From positions 1,984,001-2,048,000 of the forward strand of contig NZ_JBDZDQ010000001.1 of assembly GCF_040049295.1 (NCBI RefSeq): a stretch of 64,000 bases of DNA, given 5' to 3'. Every line of letters starts with the position of its first letter. Positions within the stretch are counted from its first letter, which is position 1. Positions 1 to 10,034 of this stretch are shown one piece after another. Position numbers and translations under genes: made by a program. Below the pieces are notes generated by a model. The model was not told the origin of the DNA, did no database searches, and saw nothing but the letters and a program-made list of their open reading frames with translations. The stretch is from Sphingomonas sp. KR3-1 (GTDB taxonomy: Bacteria; Pseudomonadota; Alphaproteobacteria; Sphingomonadales; Sphingomonadaceae).

Positions 1-316
1 GGCGGGCAACACGGTCTATGTCTCGGGCGTACTGGCGCTGGGCGAGGGCGGCATCGTCCTCCATGTCGGTGATGCCGCCGGCCAGACGCGGCATATCCTC
101 GAAGTGATCAAGACCACGCTCGAGGCAGCCGGGGCGACCCTCGAGGATGTGGCGATGAACCATATCTTCCTCAAGGATTTTGCCGACTATCCCGTCTTCA
201 ACCAGATCTATGCCGAGTATTTCCCCGGCGCCAAGCCGGCGCGCTATTGCATCAAGGCCGATCTGGTGAAGCCCGATTGCCTGGTCGAGATCGCCTCGGT
301 GGCGCATATCGGCTGA
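1..316 (+). CDS. rutC: RutC, RidA-family protein of the Rut pathway (5' end outside window)
   Basis: The visible part starts in frame at base 2 and encodes about 104 residues ending in the RidA/YjgF pattern, with the motif [13 protein letters not shown] and the ending [10 protein letters not shown]. RutC is known from the pyrimidine-degradation (Rut) pathway, where it acts on the aminoacrylate derived from the RutA/RutB products. Its stop TGA shares bases with the ATG of the next gene (TGATG), so translation of rutD is probably coupled. The identification rests on the family pattern plus the rutD and rutA genes that follow. The N-terminus cannot be judged because the gene begins upstream. Confidence 0.9.
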   Translation, partial: AGNTVYVSGVLALGEGGIVLHVGDAAGQTRHILEVIKTTLEAAGATLEDVAMNHIFLKDFADYPVFNQIYAEYFPGAKPARYCIKADLVKPDCLVEIASVAHIG

Positions 317-1092
317 TGCCCGAGGCGGCGGGGCTCTATTATGAGGATCATGGCAGCGGCCCCCCGCTGATCCTTTCCGCCGGCATGGGCGGATCGGGCA
401 AGTACTGGCGGCCCAATCTGGCCGCGCTCGCCGAGCGCCACCGCCTCATCCTCTACGATCATCGCGGCACCGCCCGCTCGGACCGCACCGTCACCCCACG
501 CCTCGAAAGCATCGGCGACGATATCCGCCTGCTGATGGACGCGCTGGAGATCGAGCGCGCCTCGATCCTCGGCCACGCGATCGGTGGCATGGGCGGGCTG
601 AGCCTCGCGCTCGACACCCCCGAGCGTGTGGACCGGCTGGTGGTGGTCAATGGCTGGGGCCGGCTCGATCCCTATACGAGGCGCTGCTTCGATGCCCGGC
701 TGGCGCTGCTGCGTGCCTATGGCCCGGGCAAATATGTCGATGCCCAGCCGATCTTCCTCTTCCCGCCGCAGTGGATATCCGAGAACAGCGAGCGGCTGGA
801 CGAAGAGGCGAAGCATCATGTCGCCGGCTTCCCCACCGAGATGGTCGAGGCGCGCATCCTCGAAGCGCTGAGGTTCGACCTGATCGACCGGCTGGAGGCA
901 TACCCGCTCGCCACCCCCGTGCTGCTGCTTGCCAGCGAGGACGACGCACTCGTCCCGCCCGGCTGCTCGGCCCGGCTTGCGCAAGCCATTCCGCAGGCGC
1001 AACTTGTTCGGATGCCTTGGGGAGGGCACGCCTGCAACGTCACCGATCCGGCGGGCTTCGAGGCCCGTGTTCTGGCATTTCTGGGGAGCTAA
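316..1092 (+). CDS. rutD: RutD, alpha/beta-hydrolase-fold protein of the Rut pathway
   Basis: A 258-residue alpha/beta-hydrolase. The start chosen is the ATG overlapping the rutC stop; the open frame extends further upstream but inside rutC. The region where the nucleophile elbow is expected reads GHAIGG, so the usual catalytic Ser is Ala. As I recall E. coli RutD also has GHALG at this place, so this is a family trait and not damage. Other family signs are the oxyanion-loop region [11 protein letters not shown], the block [17 protein letters not shown] and the C-terminal [10 protein letters not shown]. RutD is thought to speed up aminoacrylate hydrolysis to malonic semialdehyde. Four bases separate it from rutA. 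Confidence 0.93.
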   Translation: MPEAAGLYYEDHGSGPPLILSAGMGGSGKYWRPNLAALAERHRLILYDHRGTARSDRTVTPRLESIGDDIRLLMDALEIERASILGHAIGGMGGLSLALDTPERVDRLVVVNGWGRLDPYTRRCFDARLALLRAYGPGKYVDAQPIFLFPPQWISENSERLDEEAKHHVAGFPTEMVEARILEALRFDLIDRLEAYPLATPVLLLASEDDALVPPGCSARLAQAIPQAQLVRMPWGGHACNVTDPAGFEARVLAFLGS

Positions 1093-1096
1093 TCAC

Positions 1097-2161
<1,065 letters not shown>

Positions 2162-2226
2162 GCGGCAGCCTTTCGCGCGCCCGGTCGTTCGGTGACGGGC
2201 ACCACTCCACCAGTCGGAGAGAAAGC

Positions 2227-2778
2227 ATGAAGAAGCTGACGTCGATCGCGATGATGGCGATCCTCCTCGCGCCGGCGCTCGCCGAAGCGCAGCAGCACCG
2301 CCCGGGCGATCGCCCCAGCCAGTCGGGCCAGCGCCCGCCCTCGGGTGGGCCTGGTGGGCCTCAGCGTCCGCCCCAGCCGCAGCCGGGCCCTCGCCCGCCG
2401 GCGCCCGGCCCTTCGCACCCCGGCGGCCCCGGCATGCGACCGCCCGCGCCGCGCCCGCCCGTTGCGCGGCCGCCTGCGCCGCGCCCGCCGGTCGCGCGCC
2501 CGCCGCACCGCCCCGGCGCCGGCCGCCCGCCGAACTTCCGCCCGATCCACCGCCCGCCCTTCCAATATCCGCGCGGCTACAGCTATCGCCGCTGGTCGAT
2601 CGGCGGGCTGCTGCCGGTGCTCTTCCTGTCGAGCAGCTATTATTATGACGACTGGTACGGCCTCGGCGTCGGCGCGCCGCCTCCCGGCTATCGCTGGGTG
2701 CGCTACGGGCCGGACCTGCTGCTGGTCAGCCTGCGCACGCGCCGCGTCGTCGATGTGATCTACGGCGCCTTCTACTGA
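2227..2778 (+). CDS. RcnB-like exported proline-rich protein
   Basis: 183 residues with a signal peptide (residues 1 to about 22, cut near AEAQQ) and a Sec-exported, probably periplasmic product. Residues about 25-105 are very rich in Pro, Arg and Gly, with repeated PPAPRPPVARP units. The C-terminal 70 residues match the RcnB family, with PPPGYRWVRYG followed by RTRRVVDVIYGAFY. E. coli RcnB takes part in Ni/Co homeostasis, but most alphaproteobacterial members have no tested role. A GGAGAGAAAG ribosome-binding site precedes the ATG. The Pro-rich segment is encoded by low-complexity GC-rich DNA. Confidence 0.85.
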   Translation: MKKLTSIAMMAILLAPALAEAQQHRPGDRPSQSGQRPPSGGPGGPQRPPQPQPGPRPPAPGPSHPGGPGMRPPAPRPPVARPPAPRPPVARPPHRPGAGRPPNFRPIHRPPFQYPRGYSYRRWSIGGLLPVLFLSSSYYYDDWYGLGVGAPPPGYRWVRYGPDLLLVSLRTRRVVDVIYGAFY

Positions 2779-2785
2779 TCCAGGC

Positions 2786-2822
2786 GGGGCGCGGTCCGAA
2801 TCCGGATCGCGCCCCTTTTTTG
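2786..2822 (+). terminator. Rho-independent terminator after the RcnB-like gene
   Basis: The arms GGGGCGCGGTCCG and CGGATCGCGCCCC enclose AATC and are followed by six T residues. One G-T wobble occurs in the stem. It lies 8 bases after the stop codon and probably ends the rut/RcnB transcription unit just before the island boundary. Confidence 0.85.
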
Positions 2823-2894
2823 CGCACAGCGATTCGCCGGCGAAAGGCGCGCGTCGTCGCGTCTGCGTCGAACCGTCGATGTAGGAGGGAGAAG

Positions 2895-2909
2895 TGGATG
2901 CCCCGTGAG
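2895..2909. repeat. Left attachment-site repeat (copy of tRNA-Gln 3' end)
   Basis: The 15 bases TGGATGCCCCGTGAG occur here and again at 29219-29233. The right copy is the 3' end of tRNA-Gln on the minus strand: CCA, discriminator, the acceptor 3' strand and the first bases of the T stem. Here the sequence after the 15 bases is unrelated to a tRNA. This is the usual footprint of tyrosine-recombinase insertion at a tRNA 3' end. An integrase gene starts 144 bases inside. Confidence 0.85.
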
Positions 2910-3052
2910 CCCTATACTCCTCGTCTCAGGAAAGCCCAGGATGGCTCTTAGCCTTTAAGAAACAAAGATATTTTGCAAAGCTGATCCTCAAGCTTTCCCA
3001 ATATGCGTCATCGCATCCAACGCGCAGCGTGGGAACAAACGAGGGAACAGAA

Positions 3053-4210
3053 ATGGGCAGCTTGACCGCCATCGGCGTTAGAAACGCCAAGCCTGGCCGC
3101 CATGGGGATGGTAACGGGCTATATCTGCTCGTGAAGAACTCTGGAAGCAGATCATGGCTGCTGCGCGTCCAGCGCGATGGTAAGCGCAGGGACATCGGCC
3201 TCGGCTCGATCGCCGCTCTGAACTTAGCGGAAGCTCGTGAGAAAGCAGCAGAGCTTCGCAAGTATGTGTTGAATGGACGAGACCCGATCGCGGAGCGGGA
3301 TCGCGACCGCCGGCCTATTCCCACGTTCAAGGACGCCGCGAAGGCTGCACACAACGATCTGAAATCAGGCTGGGCACCGAAGCATGCCGCAGCATTTCTT
3401 TCATCGCTAGAGGAGCACGCTTTTGGGCCGATCGGGAACCGGAGGGTCGATACGATCGATGCTGCCGTCATACGCGACATGCTGACGCCAATCTGGACCA
3501 GAATACCGTCCATGGCACGTAAGGTTCGCCAGCGGGTTGGCACCGTCCTCAACTATTCACAGTCCAAAGGCTGGAGAACGAATGAGGCGCCGTTGAAGGC
3601 GGTTACTCTGGGGCTCGCTCGGCAGGCTAGCGGCAACAACTTCGCTGCCATGCCGTATACCGAAGTTCCGGGCCTCGTAGCGGATCTGATGGATCGACCC
3701 CAAACCACCGGCCGAGATGCATTGATGTTCCTGCTGTTTACCGCGGCGAGGTCTGGCGAGGTTCGATCTGCTCGATGGTCCCACATCGATTTTGATGCAG
3801 GAAACTGGAACCGCCCGGCCGACCTGATGAAAAACCGGCTGGCACATACTGTCACGCTCAACCAGCCAGCGATCGATCTACTGCGCCGGCGCCTCGATGA
3901 GATTTCACCTAAGCCGCAAGATCTAATTTTTCCGGCCCTGAGAGGCGGGCAGCTTTCCGACATGACGATCACCAAGGTTCTCAGGGGCGCCAAGGTGCCC
4001 TTCACTGCACACGGTTTTCGCAGTTCATTCCGGGATTGGGCAGCCGAAATGATGCCGACAATTCCCGACCCCGTTGCTGAAGCGGCACTTGCACACGTGG
4101 TGCCAGACAAGGTGATCGCCGCATATAAACGCACGTCATTTTTGGCTCTGAGGAGAGAACTCCTCGCGGCTTGGGGTGCCGCTATCATGACTTCATGTCT
4201 ACCGGTGTAG
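3053..4210 (+). CDS. P4-type tyrosine integrase of the island
   Basis: 385 residues. The N-terminal 80 residues match the DUF4102/arm-binding domain of P4-family integrases (VRNAKPGRHGDGNGLYLLV). The catalytic Arg is in FTAARSGEVRSARW, the HxxR box is HGFRSSFRDW, and the C-terminal AHVVPDKVIAAYKRT carries the last His and the nucleophile Tyr. All key residues are present, so the enzyme is probably active. An in-frame GTG exists at 3029, but the ATG at 3053 fits the family N-terminus better. It points into the island, away from the left repeat. Confidence 0.93.
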   Translation: MGSLTAIGVRNAKPGRHGDGNGLYLLVKNSGSRSWLLRVQRDGKRRDIGLGSIAALNLAEAREKAAELRKYVLNGRDPIAERDRDRRPIPTFKDAAKAAHNDLKSGWAPKHAAAFLSSLEEHAFGPIGNRRVDTIDAAVIRDMLTPIWTRIPSMARKVRQRVGTVLNYSQSKGWRTNEAPLKAVTLGLARQASGNNFAAMPYTEVPGLVADLMDRPQTTGRDALMFLLFTAARSGEVRSARWSHIDFDAGNWNRPADLMKNRLAHTVTLNQPAIDLLRRRLDEISPKPQDLIFPALRGGQLSDMTITKVLRGAKVPFTAHGFRSSFRDWAAEMMPTIPDPVAEAALAHVVPDKVIAAYKRTSFLALRRELLAAWGAAIMTSCLPV

Positions 4211-4391
4211 GCTGAACGCACCAGCAGAATAACCGTTCTGCCAGCGTACGGCGTTCACGGGTTCGAGACCGGCCGGGCAGCGCAGTCTTCAAAATAAATT
4301 TAGACATCTATTTGTTCGCGCGCATACAGATAATTTTACATGCAGCTTACGAATATTATTGCAGGCCTTTTTTGAAATCAGCTTATTGATT

Positions 4392-4613
4392 TTAGCTATG
4401 CGACCTTGCGACCAATAGAAGTCCGATCCAAAAAATAAGAAATGATAATATTTTAAAAAACCCCAATTGTAAATGCATTTGATTTTCAAAGAAGGAAATT
4501 AATCCATAAGAAATAAGAAATAACATAATAGATAGAAATATCGCCGCAAATCCTTCCCAGCTATTAGGAAGGTAAGACCAAGCAATTCTTCTAAACCAAA
4601 TTTTGTTCTTCAT
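4392..4613 (-). CDS. Small AT-rich membrane protein overlapping the RHS gene (candidate immunity protein)
   Basis: 73 residues with two predicted membrane helices (about residues 22-40 and 51-68) and basic ends. Its ATG overlaps the TGA of the upstream RHS gene (sequence TGATG), so the two are translationally coupled. The coding DNA is much more AT-rich than the surroundings, a mark often seen at the variable tip and immunity genes of polymorphic toxins. No family is recognised. The immunity role is inferred from position only. A 66-residue frame lies on the same strand at 4289-4489, overlapping in another frame, and I do not support it. The gap 4211-4391 shows no gene. Confidence 0.55.
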   Translation of the reverse strand: MKNKIWFRRIAWSYLPNSWEGFAAIFLSIMLFLISYGLISFFENQMHLQLGFFKILSFLIFWIGLLLVARSHS

Positions 4614-7600
4614 CAGCAGCCACTTTTTTGTTGCGCAACAATGGTTGTATTAGTCTGATATGTGCTAGCATCAAATGAAAATCCCAGAGAAAGCCCCGCA
4701 TTAACCGAAAAAATCCCGTTTTCTCCAAAAGATGCGCTCACGGAGACTACTCCTACATTAGCATTATAAGTCTGAGCTACCCCCGCCAACTGCCCCGGAC
4801 TCGTCGCATTCGTTGCGGATATCCCTCCCCCTGCGCCGAGCGAGAATCCCGCCACAATGCCGCCAGCAGTGCTGTATAGCCCGCTTGCTGAACTCGGATA
4901 ACTAGCGCCCCAACCTGGACCACCGGCATACGCTCCGGTCGTCTTGAAAACAGCAGTCTCTCCATTGGTAAAACTCATTGCCGACAATGAGCCCTGCCCC
5001 GCCGCACCGATGGCAGCAGCTCCGAGCTCCCCGGATCCTCCAATGTATCCGCCACCCGAAACTGTCGTTGGAATGCAGGGGCGATCGTCGGGTGTCGGAG
5101 GATAGGGAGAGTACCCTCCGCCCCCCCCAACAGAATCGGTTATAGAGCTAATGCTTCCTACAGATCCTCGAATTATTCCCCACAAAAGACTACCGCTGAA
5201 GGCTCCGTACCCCGCTCCCCCATTGGACAATTCATTACTGAATCCTCCATGGCCATCACAAGCATCATCACCTGTTGTAGTTGAGGGGATTGAAGTTCCG
5301 TCATTGCACTTAATGTCATGTCCAGAAGGATCATTAAAATTAATTGGATCTCCCATCGTATAATTATATAGGTTCATTCCAGCGATATAGCTTATTGAGT
5401 CTGCCTGCATGAAGCGCCCAAGCGTCGGCGAATACATACGAGCCTTATAATAATACATGCCGAACTCAGGCATCCAAGCCTGCCCCGTATACTGGAACCG
5501 CCCGATATTTCCCCCTGAGGGAATTCCATATTCATCGTAGCTATTCACGCCGATGACGTTGCCTGAGCCGTCGCTCACTGCGACCACCGAACCGCGCTCG
5601 TCGGCGTGCAGCCAGCGCCGATCACTTGTGCCCGCGCCTTCGTACCACACAATCGGCTCGTCGGCGCTGGGCCCTGGCACATAGCGCTTGGCAATCGCCC
5701 AACTCGAGCCGGTGTAGGTGAGCTCACTAATGAGCTGTCCGCCGGAATAAGCGAAGCGTGTGTCCTGCCCGCTCAAATTCTCGTGGAGCTGTAGCAACTG
5801 GCCGCCACCCGGCTCATAGGCCAGGGTATAACCTGGTGCCGTCGCGAGGCGATTCTCGCTGGTGTAATCATAGCTCAGACTCCCTGAACTGGTCAGATTG
5901 CCTCGACCATCATAGCCCAGCGCAGTCGAGCCAGCCGCAGCGAGCTGGTTCAGGCCGTTGACTGTATAAGGGCGATCGACATTGTAGTACCCGTTCCAAG
6001 CATAGGCGTCGTTCGAGCGCGTGAGCGATGCGATCTGGCTGGCGGGATTATAGCTGAGGCTGTGGGTAAAATCGTAGCTGCTTCCAGCGAGATTCTGCGC
6101 AATCGATGATAGGCGCGAAACGCCGTCATAGCTGTAGCTCGTCGTCGTGCCGTTGCCGCGCGTGATGCTCGTCCGGCGCCCCAGATCGTCATATCCATAG
6201 CTCGCGAGCACGCCTGCACCGGAGGTCGCGCCGTTCTCGCGGATCGCGATCGTCTCCCCGGTGACGTTGTAATCATAGTCGACGTAAAAGCCGTCGCTCC
6301 AGGTCAGCCGCGTCTGCCGTCCAGCCAGATCATAACTGTGATAGGTGGCCGCGCCATAATTATTCTCATTGGTCAGCCGTCCCAGCGCGTCATAGACGAA
6401 GGTATCATCCACAGCGCCGTTGCCGACTACGCTCGTAGCCTGACCGATCAAGTTATAGCCATAGGCCACGTCCCAATCGAAATTGGCAATATTTGGCGTG
6501 ACCTTGCTGATGACGCGATTGAGATAGTCATATCCGTAGGTAATCGTTGTGCCATCACGCAGGCGACGGCTGGTGACGTTGCTCGCCGCGTCATAGCCGA
6601 ACTGTTCATAGTCGCTGCCCGAACTGCTCGCGGTACCCTGGGTGCTCACCGGGTAATAGGTCTTGGCCGGGCGATCAAACCCGTCATATTCGTAGCTGGT
6701 CTTATTGACCTCGCCATCGGTGACGCTCGCGAGTTCACCATTATCGGTATAGGTCGTGGTTACCTCGTCGGACTGGTCGGCGGTGCCATAGGCGGTCTGC
6801 ACCTTGGACCGGCGGCCAACGGCATCGTAGCTGGCCCTTACGATACGATCGGGGCCGGCGCTGCCGGCAGTCGCCGCCGTGCATGCAGCAAGCGCTGAGC
6901 CCCAGGCAGCGCTGTTCATCCGCGTCGCCATGCAGTCTGGCCGCCCCAGCGTGTCATAGCTATATTCGCTGACGCCATAAGTGGAGCCGCCCGCGGTCAG
7001 GACCTCGCGTGTCTTGCGGGCATTCGTGTCATAGCCGTCGGTAAGCTGCTCCGACGATACGAAGGCCGACCAATCGGTATCTGTCGTGCCATCCACGGTT
7101 CCCACCTCGGTCACGCTAGGCTGACCGTCGCTGGTGTAGCTTGTTTTCAGCGCTCGGCGCTTGCGGGAGCCAGCACCGTCCGGATCTGATGAGATCGCGC
7201 CGACCCGCAACCGATCCGCATCGTAGCGATAGGTGACCGTATCGCCGCTACCCGAAAGCGGCCCATCGACAGTCAGCAGATTGCCCGCGGCATCATAGGT
7301 CGCCGTTGTGGTTGCGCTCAGCGAACCGTCGCCTGCGGCGGTGGTCACGCTGGTTACGTTGAGCGCGGCGTCATAGGCCACCGTCGCCTTCACTTCGTCA
7401 GCGGTCCCGACACAGCCAGGTGCCACGCCGGTCCGACATTGCGATATGCCGGTGAGCTGCGCGACGCCGGCGGCATTGGTGGTGTAGCTGTAGCGCGTCT
7501 GCGGCCGGTTCGAGCCACTCGTCGCGGCGGGTCGCGTCACGCTGGTAACGAGACCGGTTCCGCTATCATAGGCGAAGTCGGTCTGGTTGCCGAGCGCGTC

Positions 7601-8875
7601 CTTCGTCCAGTTCGGGCTGTTGCAAGTCAGCGGGTTGGAGCAGCTGCTGTCATAGCCCGCCGTGGTGACGATATCCGACAGACCCGATCCAGGCTTGGCC
7701 TTCAGCCGCGTCTCGGCGGTGTTGCCGCGACCGTCATAGGTATATTGGACCTTGTTTCCCTCTGGATAGCTGATCTCGGTCGGCCGACCCAAACTGTCAT
7801 AGGTGTAGCCCGTCACCTTGCCATTCGCGTCCGTTACCGAGGTCGGGCGATGCTTAGTCAGGTCGGAGACGATCGTCGTCGTGTGCGACTGCGCATCGGT
7901 AACCACCATGGTCGCCGTCGTGCCCGACACGGAATAATTGTAGTTGGTCGTCACGCCGTCGTGCGTGACGTTACTTCCGGAGCGAACCAGCGTATCGCTA
8001 CTTGCGCCCGGCCGGCGGAGCGCGTTCGCACCGGTGAAGCGCCAAGTCCGGCCACCGGGCGTGGTAATCGTAGTAACGCCAGTTGAGGGCCTGGCATAGG
8101 TAACGGTGCCCGTAGTGCCGCCGCTGGCACCGCCGCCAGAAAGCACGGCCGTCGTTCTCTGGTACCATGTAGGCCCGGGATTAGCACGGATGCCAACGGA
8201 GTTGCTGGCGTAGGTGAAATCAATTTCCGAACCGGCGTTATTGTAAACGCGGGCGAGGCGCCAGCTGAACGTGCAGTCTGGCGCATCGATCGAAAGCGAG
8301 CAGTTCTGGTGGACGTCCCACTCGAGATGCACCGTCTTGCCGCCCTTGTCGGTGATACTCTCGGGCAGCAAATAGCAGTTGGTAGTGTTGTTGTAGTCGC
8401 ACAGATTCGACAGCCCACCGAGCGTCCCGACCGGGTTGGTGAACGTGATGACCGAGCCGTCGAGTGCGCGATAGGTCGCGGTGTCGGTCGCATCGGTCAG
8501 CACCGCGCCCGAGCCCACAGTCGATAGCTGACTCGCCTGGGTGAAATGGTCGTATTTAAGCCCCAGCGGGATAGTATAGTGCGTGGTGCTGCCCGATGTC
8601 GTCTTCTGAAACTGGATGGCGTTCCAATTGTCGAAATCACCGGAGATCGCGGTAAGGGGAAGTTCGGCGTCCCCCGAGCCAACCGAAGCGATCTTCACGT
8701 TAATCGCGAAGCTGCCATCGGTCAGGTCCATGCCGTTCGCGTCGAGATTGGGGTGCGGCGAGATCGCCTGGCCCATCGCTGGGGCGGCAACGCCGGTGGC
8801 GAGAATCGTGGCGAGCAGCAGGTACGCGCGGCGTCCCGTCCGACCGCGCGGGCGGCCGAAGTTCATCCGTTCCAT
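4613..8875 (-). CDS. Exported RHS/YD-repeat protein with variable C-terminal tip
   Basis: 1420 residues. A GAGGAAA ribosome-binding site stands upstream of the ATG at 8875. Residues 1 to about 36 form a signal peptide ending near PAMGQA, so export by Sec is likely. From about 330 to 1080 there are many YD repeats (forms such as YTYDSLGRPTEISYPEG and FGYDAASNVTSRRLRDG). The RHS core ends near residue 1185 with RFMQADSISYIAGMNLYNY and DPINFNDPSG. The last 235 residues form a Gly/Ser-rich, beta-like tip of no recognised family, encoded by less GC-rich DNA. RHS proteins are often toxin-delivery shells. A toxic role for this tip is inference. Confidence 0.88.
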   Translation of the reverse strand: MERMNFGRPRGRTGRRAYLLLATILATGVAAPAMGQAISPHPNLDANGMDLTDGSFAINVKIASVGSGDAELPLTAISGDFDNWNAIQFQKTTSGSTTHYTIPLGLKYDHFTQASQLSTVGSGAVLTDATDTATYRALDGSVITFTNPVGTLGGLSNLCDYNNTTNCYLLPESITDKGGKTVHLEWDVHQNCSLSIDAPDCTFSWRLARVYNNAGSEIDFTYASNSVGIRANPGPTWYQRTTAVLSGGGASGGTTGTVTYARPSTGVTTITTPGGRTWRFTGANALRRPGASSDTLVRSGSNVTHDGVTTNYNYSVSGTTATMVVTDAQSHTTTIVSDLTKHRPTSVTDANGKVTGYTYDSLGRPTEISYPEGNKVQYTYDGRGNTAETRLKAKPGSGLSDIVTTAGYDSSCSNPLTCNSPNWTKDALGNQTDFAYDSGTGLVTSVTRPAATSGSNRPQTRYSYTTNAAGVAQLTGISQCRTGVAPGCVGTADEVKATVAYDAALNVTSVTTAAGDGSLSATTTATYDAAGNLLTVDGPLSGSGDTVTYRYDADRLRVGAISSDPDGAGSRKRRALKTSYTSDGQPSVTEVGTVDGTTDTDWSAFVSSEQLTDGYDTNARKTREVLTAGGSTYGVSEYSYDTLGRPDCMATRMNSAAWGSALAACTAATAGSAGPDRIVRASYDAVGRRSKVQTAYGTADQSDEVTTTYTDNGELASVTDGEVNKTSYEYDGFDRPAKTYYPVSTQGTASSSGSDYEQFGYDAASNVTSRRLRDGTTITYGYDYLNRVISKVTPNIANFDWDVAYGYNLIGQATSVVGNGAVDDTFVYDALGRLTNENNYGAATYHSYDLAGRQTRLTWSDGFYVDYDYNVTGETIAIRENGATSGAGVLASYGYDDLGRRTSITRGNGTTTSYSYDGVSRLSSIAQNLAGSSYDFTHSLSYNPASQIASLTRSNDAYAWNGYYNVDRPYTVNGLNQLAAAGSTALGYDGRGNLTSSGSLSYDYTSENRLATAPGYTLAYEPGGGQLLQLHENLSGQDTRFAYSGGQLISELTYTGSSWAIAKRYVPGPSADEPIVWYEGAGTSDRRWLHADERGSVVAVSDGSGNVIGVNSYDEYGIPSGGNIGRFQYTGQAWMPEFGMYYYKARMYSPTLGRFMQADSISYIAGMNLYNYTMGDPINFNDPSGHDIKCNDGTSIPSTTTGDDACDGHGGFSNELSNGGAGYGAFSGSLLWGIIRGSVGSISSITDSVGGGGGYSPYPPTPDDRPCIPTTVSGGGYIGGSGELGAAAIGAAGQGSLSAMSFTNGETAVFKTTGAYAGGPGWGASYPSSASGLYSTAGGIVAGFSLGAGGGISATNATSPGQLAGVAQTYNANVGVVSVSASFGENGIFSVNAGLSLGFSFDASTYQTNTTIVAQQKSGC

Positions 8876-8922
8876 CAGATTTCCTCTTTTGAAATTTTTA
8901 ACCGGAAGCCGATGTCAGCCGC

Positions 8923-9138
8923 TCAGCTGGGCGCGCCCGTGACCTGCACTCGCTTGCGATTGTTCGCCTTGTCGTGGGTATATTCGGTTTTCACGCCATT
9001 GTTCACGGCACCCGAATGCTCAACCTTCACCAGCCGCCCCTTGGCGTCATAGGTGTATGTCACAGTCTCCGAAGCGCTTGCCACGCTTGAGATTGTACCT
9101 GCGGCGATCGTCAGTCCGACAAGAAGAGCGAGTCGCAT
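8923..9138 (-). CDS. Small exported single-YD-repeat protein
   Basis: 71 residues: a signal peptide of about 22 residues (ending SVASA), then one YD-repeat unit, VTYTYDAKGRLVKVEHSG, and a second half-unit, YTHDKANNRKRVQV. It lies 47 bases upstream of the large RHS gene on the same strand and is probably its operon partner. A purine-rich AAGGGGGATGG stands directly upstream of the ATG. The function is unknown. Small YD proteins next to large ones may be gene-conversion donors or assembly helpers, but nothing here proves this. Confidence 0.7.
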   Translation of the reverse strand: MRLALLVGLTIAAGTISSVASASETVTYTYDAKGRLVKVEHSGAVNNGVKTEYTHDKANNRKRVQVTGAPS

Positions 9139-9265
9139 CCATCCCCCTTTTGATTAAGCAAAAAGAAGATACACATTCGAAATGAGATGCCTAGCTAGGG
9201 AGCCTACAGACTTTCCGAGAATGCACCGGATCGGTCCGGCTTTTGGAGGTTTGTGGACGCGCTGA

Positions 9266-9544
9266 GGACGTTTTGCCTTCTCTGCAGCGCCATCTCTCGC
9301 CTATCCCGAAGGCCCTGGCCCGTTCGTCGCGTCCATTCGCTGGATCGATGCAGTGGCGCTCGGCACGATTGGCGCCGCGATCACCGTCGCAAGCTCCGGC
9401 CCGTTGATGTGGCCTGCGTTATATCTCAGAAAGGGGGCGCCCAGCTCAGCCGTGACCTCCTATGTGCGCAGCACGGTGGACGTCTATGTCCAGCTCGCCC
9501 GCTTCGGCGGCAAGCGCCAGGTCGCTGAGGTGGTGCTGGCATGA
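9266..9544 (+). pseudogene. Decayed VirB2/TrbC-like gene copy, fused to unrelated 3' sequence
   Basis: After an in-frame TGA at 9263-9265 the frame reads AFSAAPSLAYPEGPGPFVA, then IDAVALGTIGAAITVAS. This closely parallels the N-terminus and first hydrophobic segment of the intact gene that follows (FAFALAPSLAEPDGSSPFVA, then IEGVALGSIATSIAVIAVA). After that point the resemblance stops and an unrelated tail ends at 9544, overlapping the next ATG. There is no ATG; the only late start is a GTG at 9353. I read this as a truncated tandem duplicate of the pilin-like gene joined to a remnant of another gene. Confidence 0.5.
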
Positions 9545-9933
9545 GCGGCCTCGCATTTGCCTTCGCTCTCGCCCCGTCGCTCGCCGAACCCGACGGATCG
9601 AGCCCATTCGTAGCTGCGGCGCTTTGGATCGAAGGCGTCGCACTCGGATCGATCGCTACCAGCATCGCCGTGATCGCCGTCGCCAGCGTCGGTTTTCTGA
9701 TGCTGGGCGGCCGGCTGCCGGTCCGTCGCGGCATAACGGTAGCTGGCGGCTGCTTCATTCTCTTCGGCGCGCCCGTGATCGCCTCGGGCATCATCAATTT
9801 CGCCACCGACGGCACGAGAGACCCATCCCCGCCGCCTCCGGTCTCGGTCCAGCATTCGCGCCTGGTAGTACCGACACCGCAGCCGACACGAGGATACGAC
9901 CCCTATGCCGGGGCGGCCGTTCCTCAGCGTTGA
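9541..9933 (+). CDS. VirB2/TrbC-family pilin-like protein
   Basis: 130 residues. The N-terminus is hydrophobic with a signal-like segment ending near APSLA. Two membrane helices follow, about residues 33-55 and 65-85, separated by the short basic loop GGRLPVRRGI. This is the layout of VirB2/TrbC pilin subunits of type IV secretion systems. The C-terminal 45 residues are Pro-rich and unlike a standard VirB2. No other secretion-system gene is near, so it is probably a leftover of a deleted transfer operon. The family call rests on layout and the LWIEGVALGSIA helix pattern. Confidence 0.6.
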   Translation: MSGLAFAFALAPSLAEPDGSSPFVAAALWIEGVALGSIATSIAVIAVASVGFLMLGGRLPVRRGITVAGGCFILFGAPVIASGIINFATDGTRDPSPPPPVSVQHSRLVVPTPQPTRGYDPYAGAAVPQR

Positions 9934-10034
9934 GTTTCCACGACGATGTGACCCCGCTTCGCAGCGCGCCGGCGTTGCCATGGCTGCTCGCTCATGGTGA
10001 GAGTTTGTCGGGCGCCTCCCTGACCGGACGGGTG

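Noticed and set aside
4289..4489. 66-codon minus-strand frame overlapping the small membrane gene
   Set aside because: It overlaps the better-placed gene at 4392-4613 in another frame and has no ribosome-binding site; AT-rich DNA gives such frames by chance.
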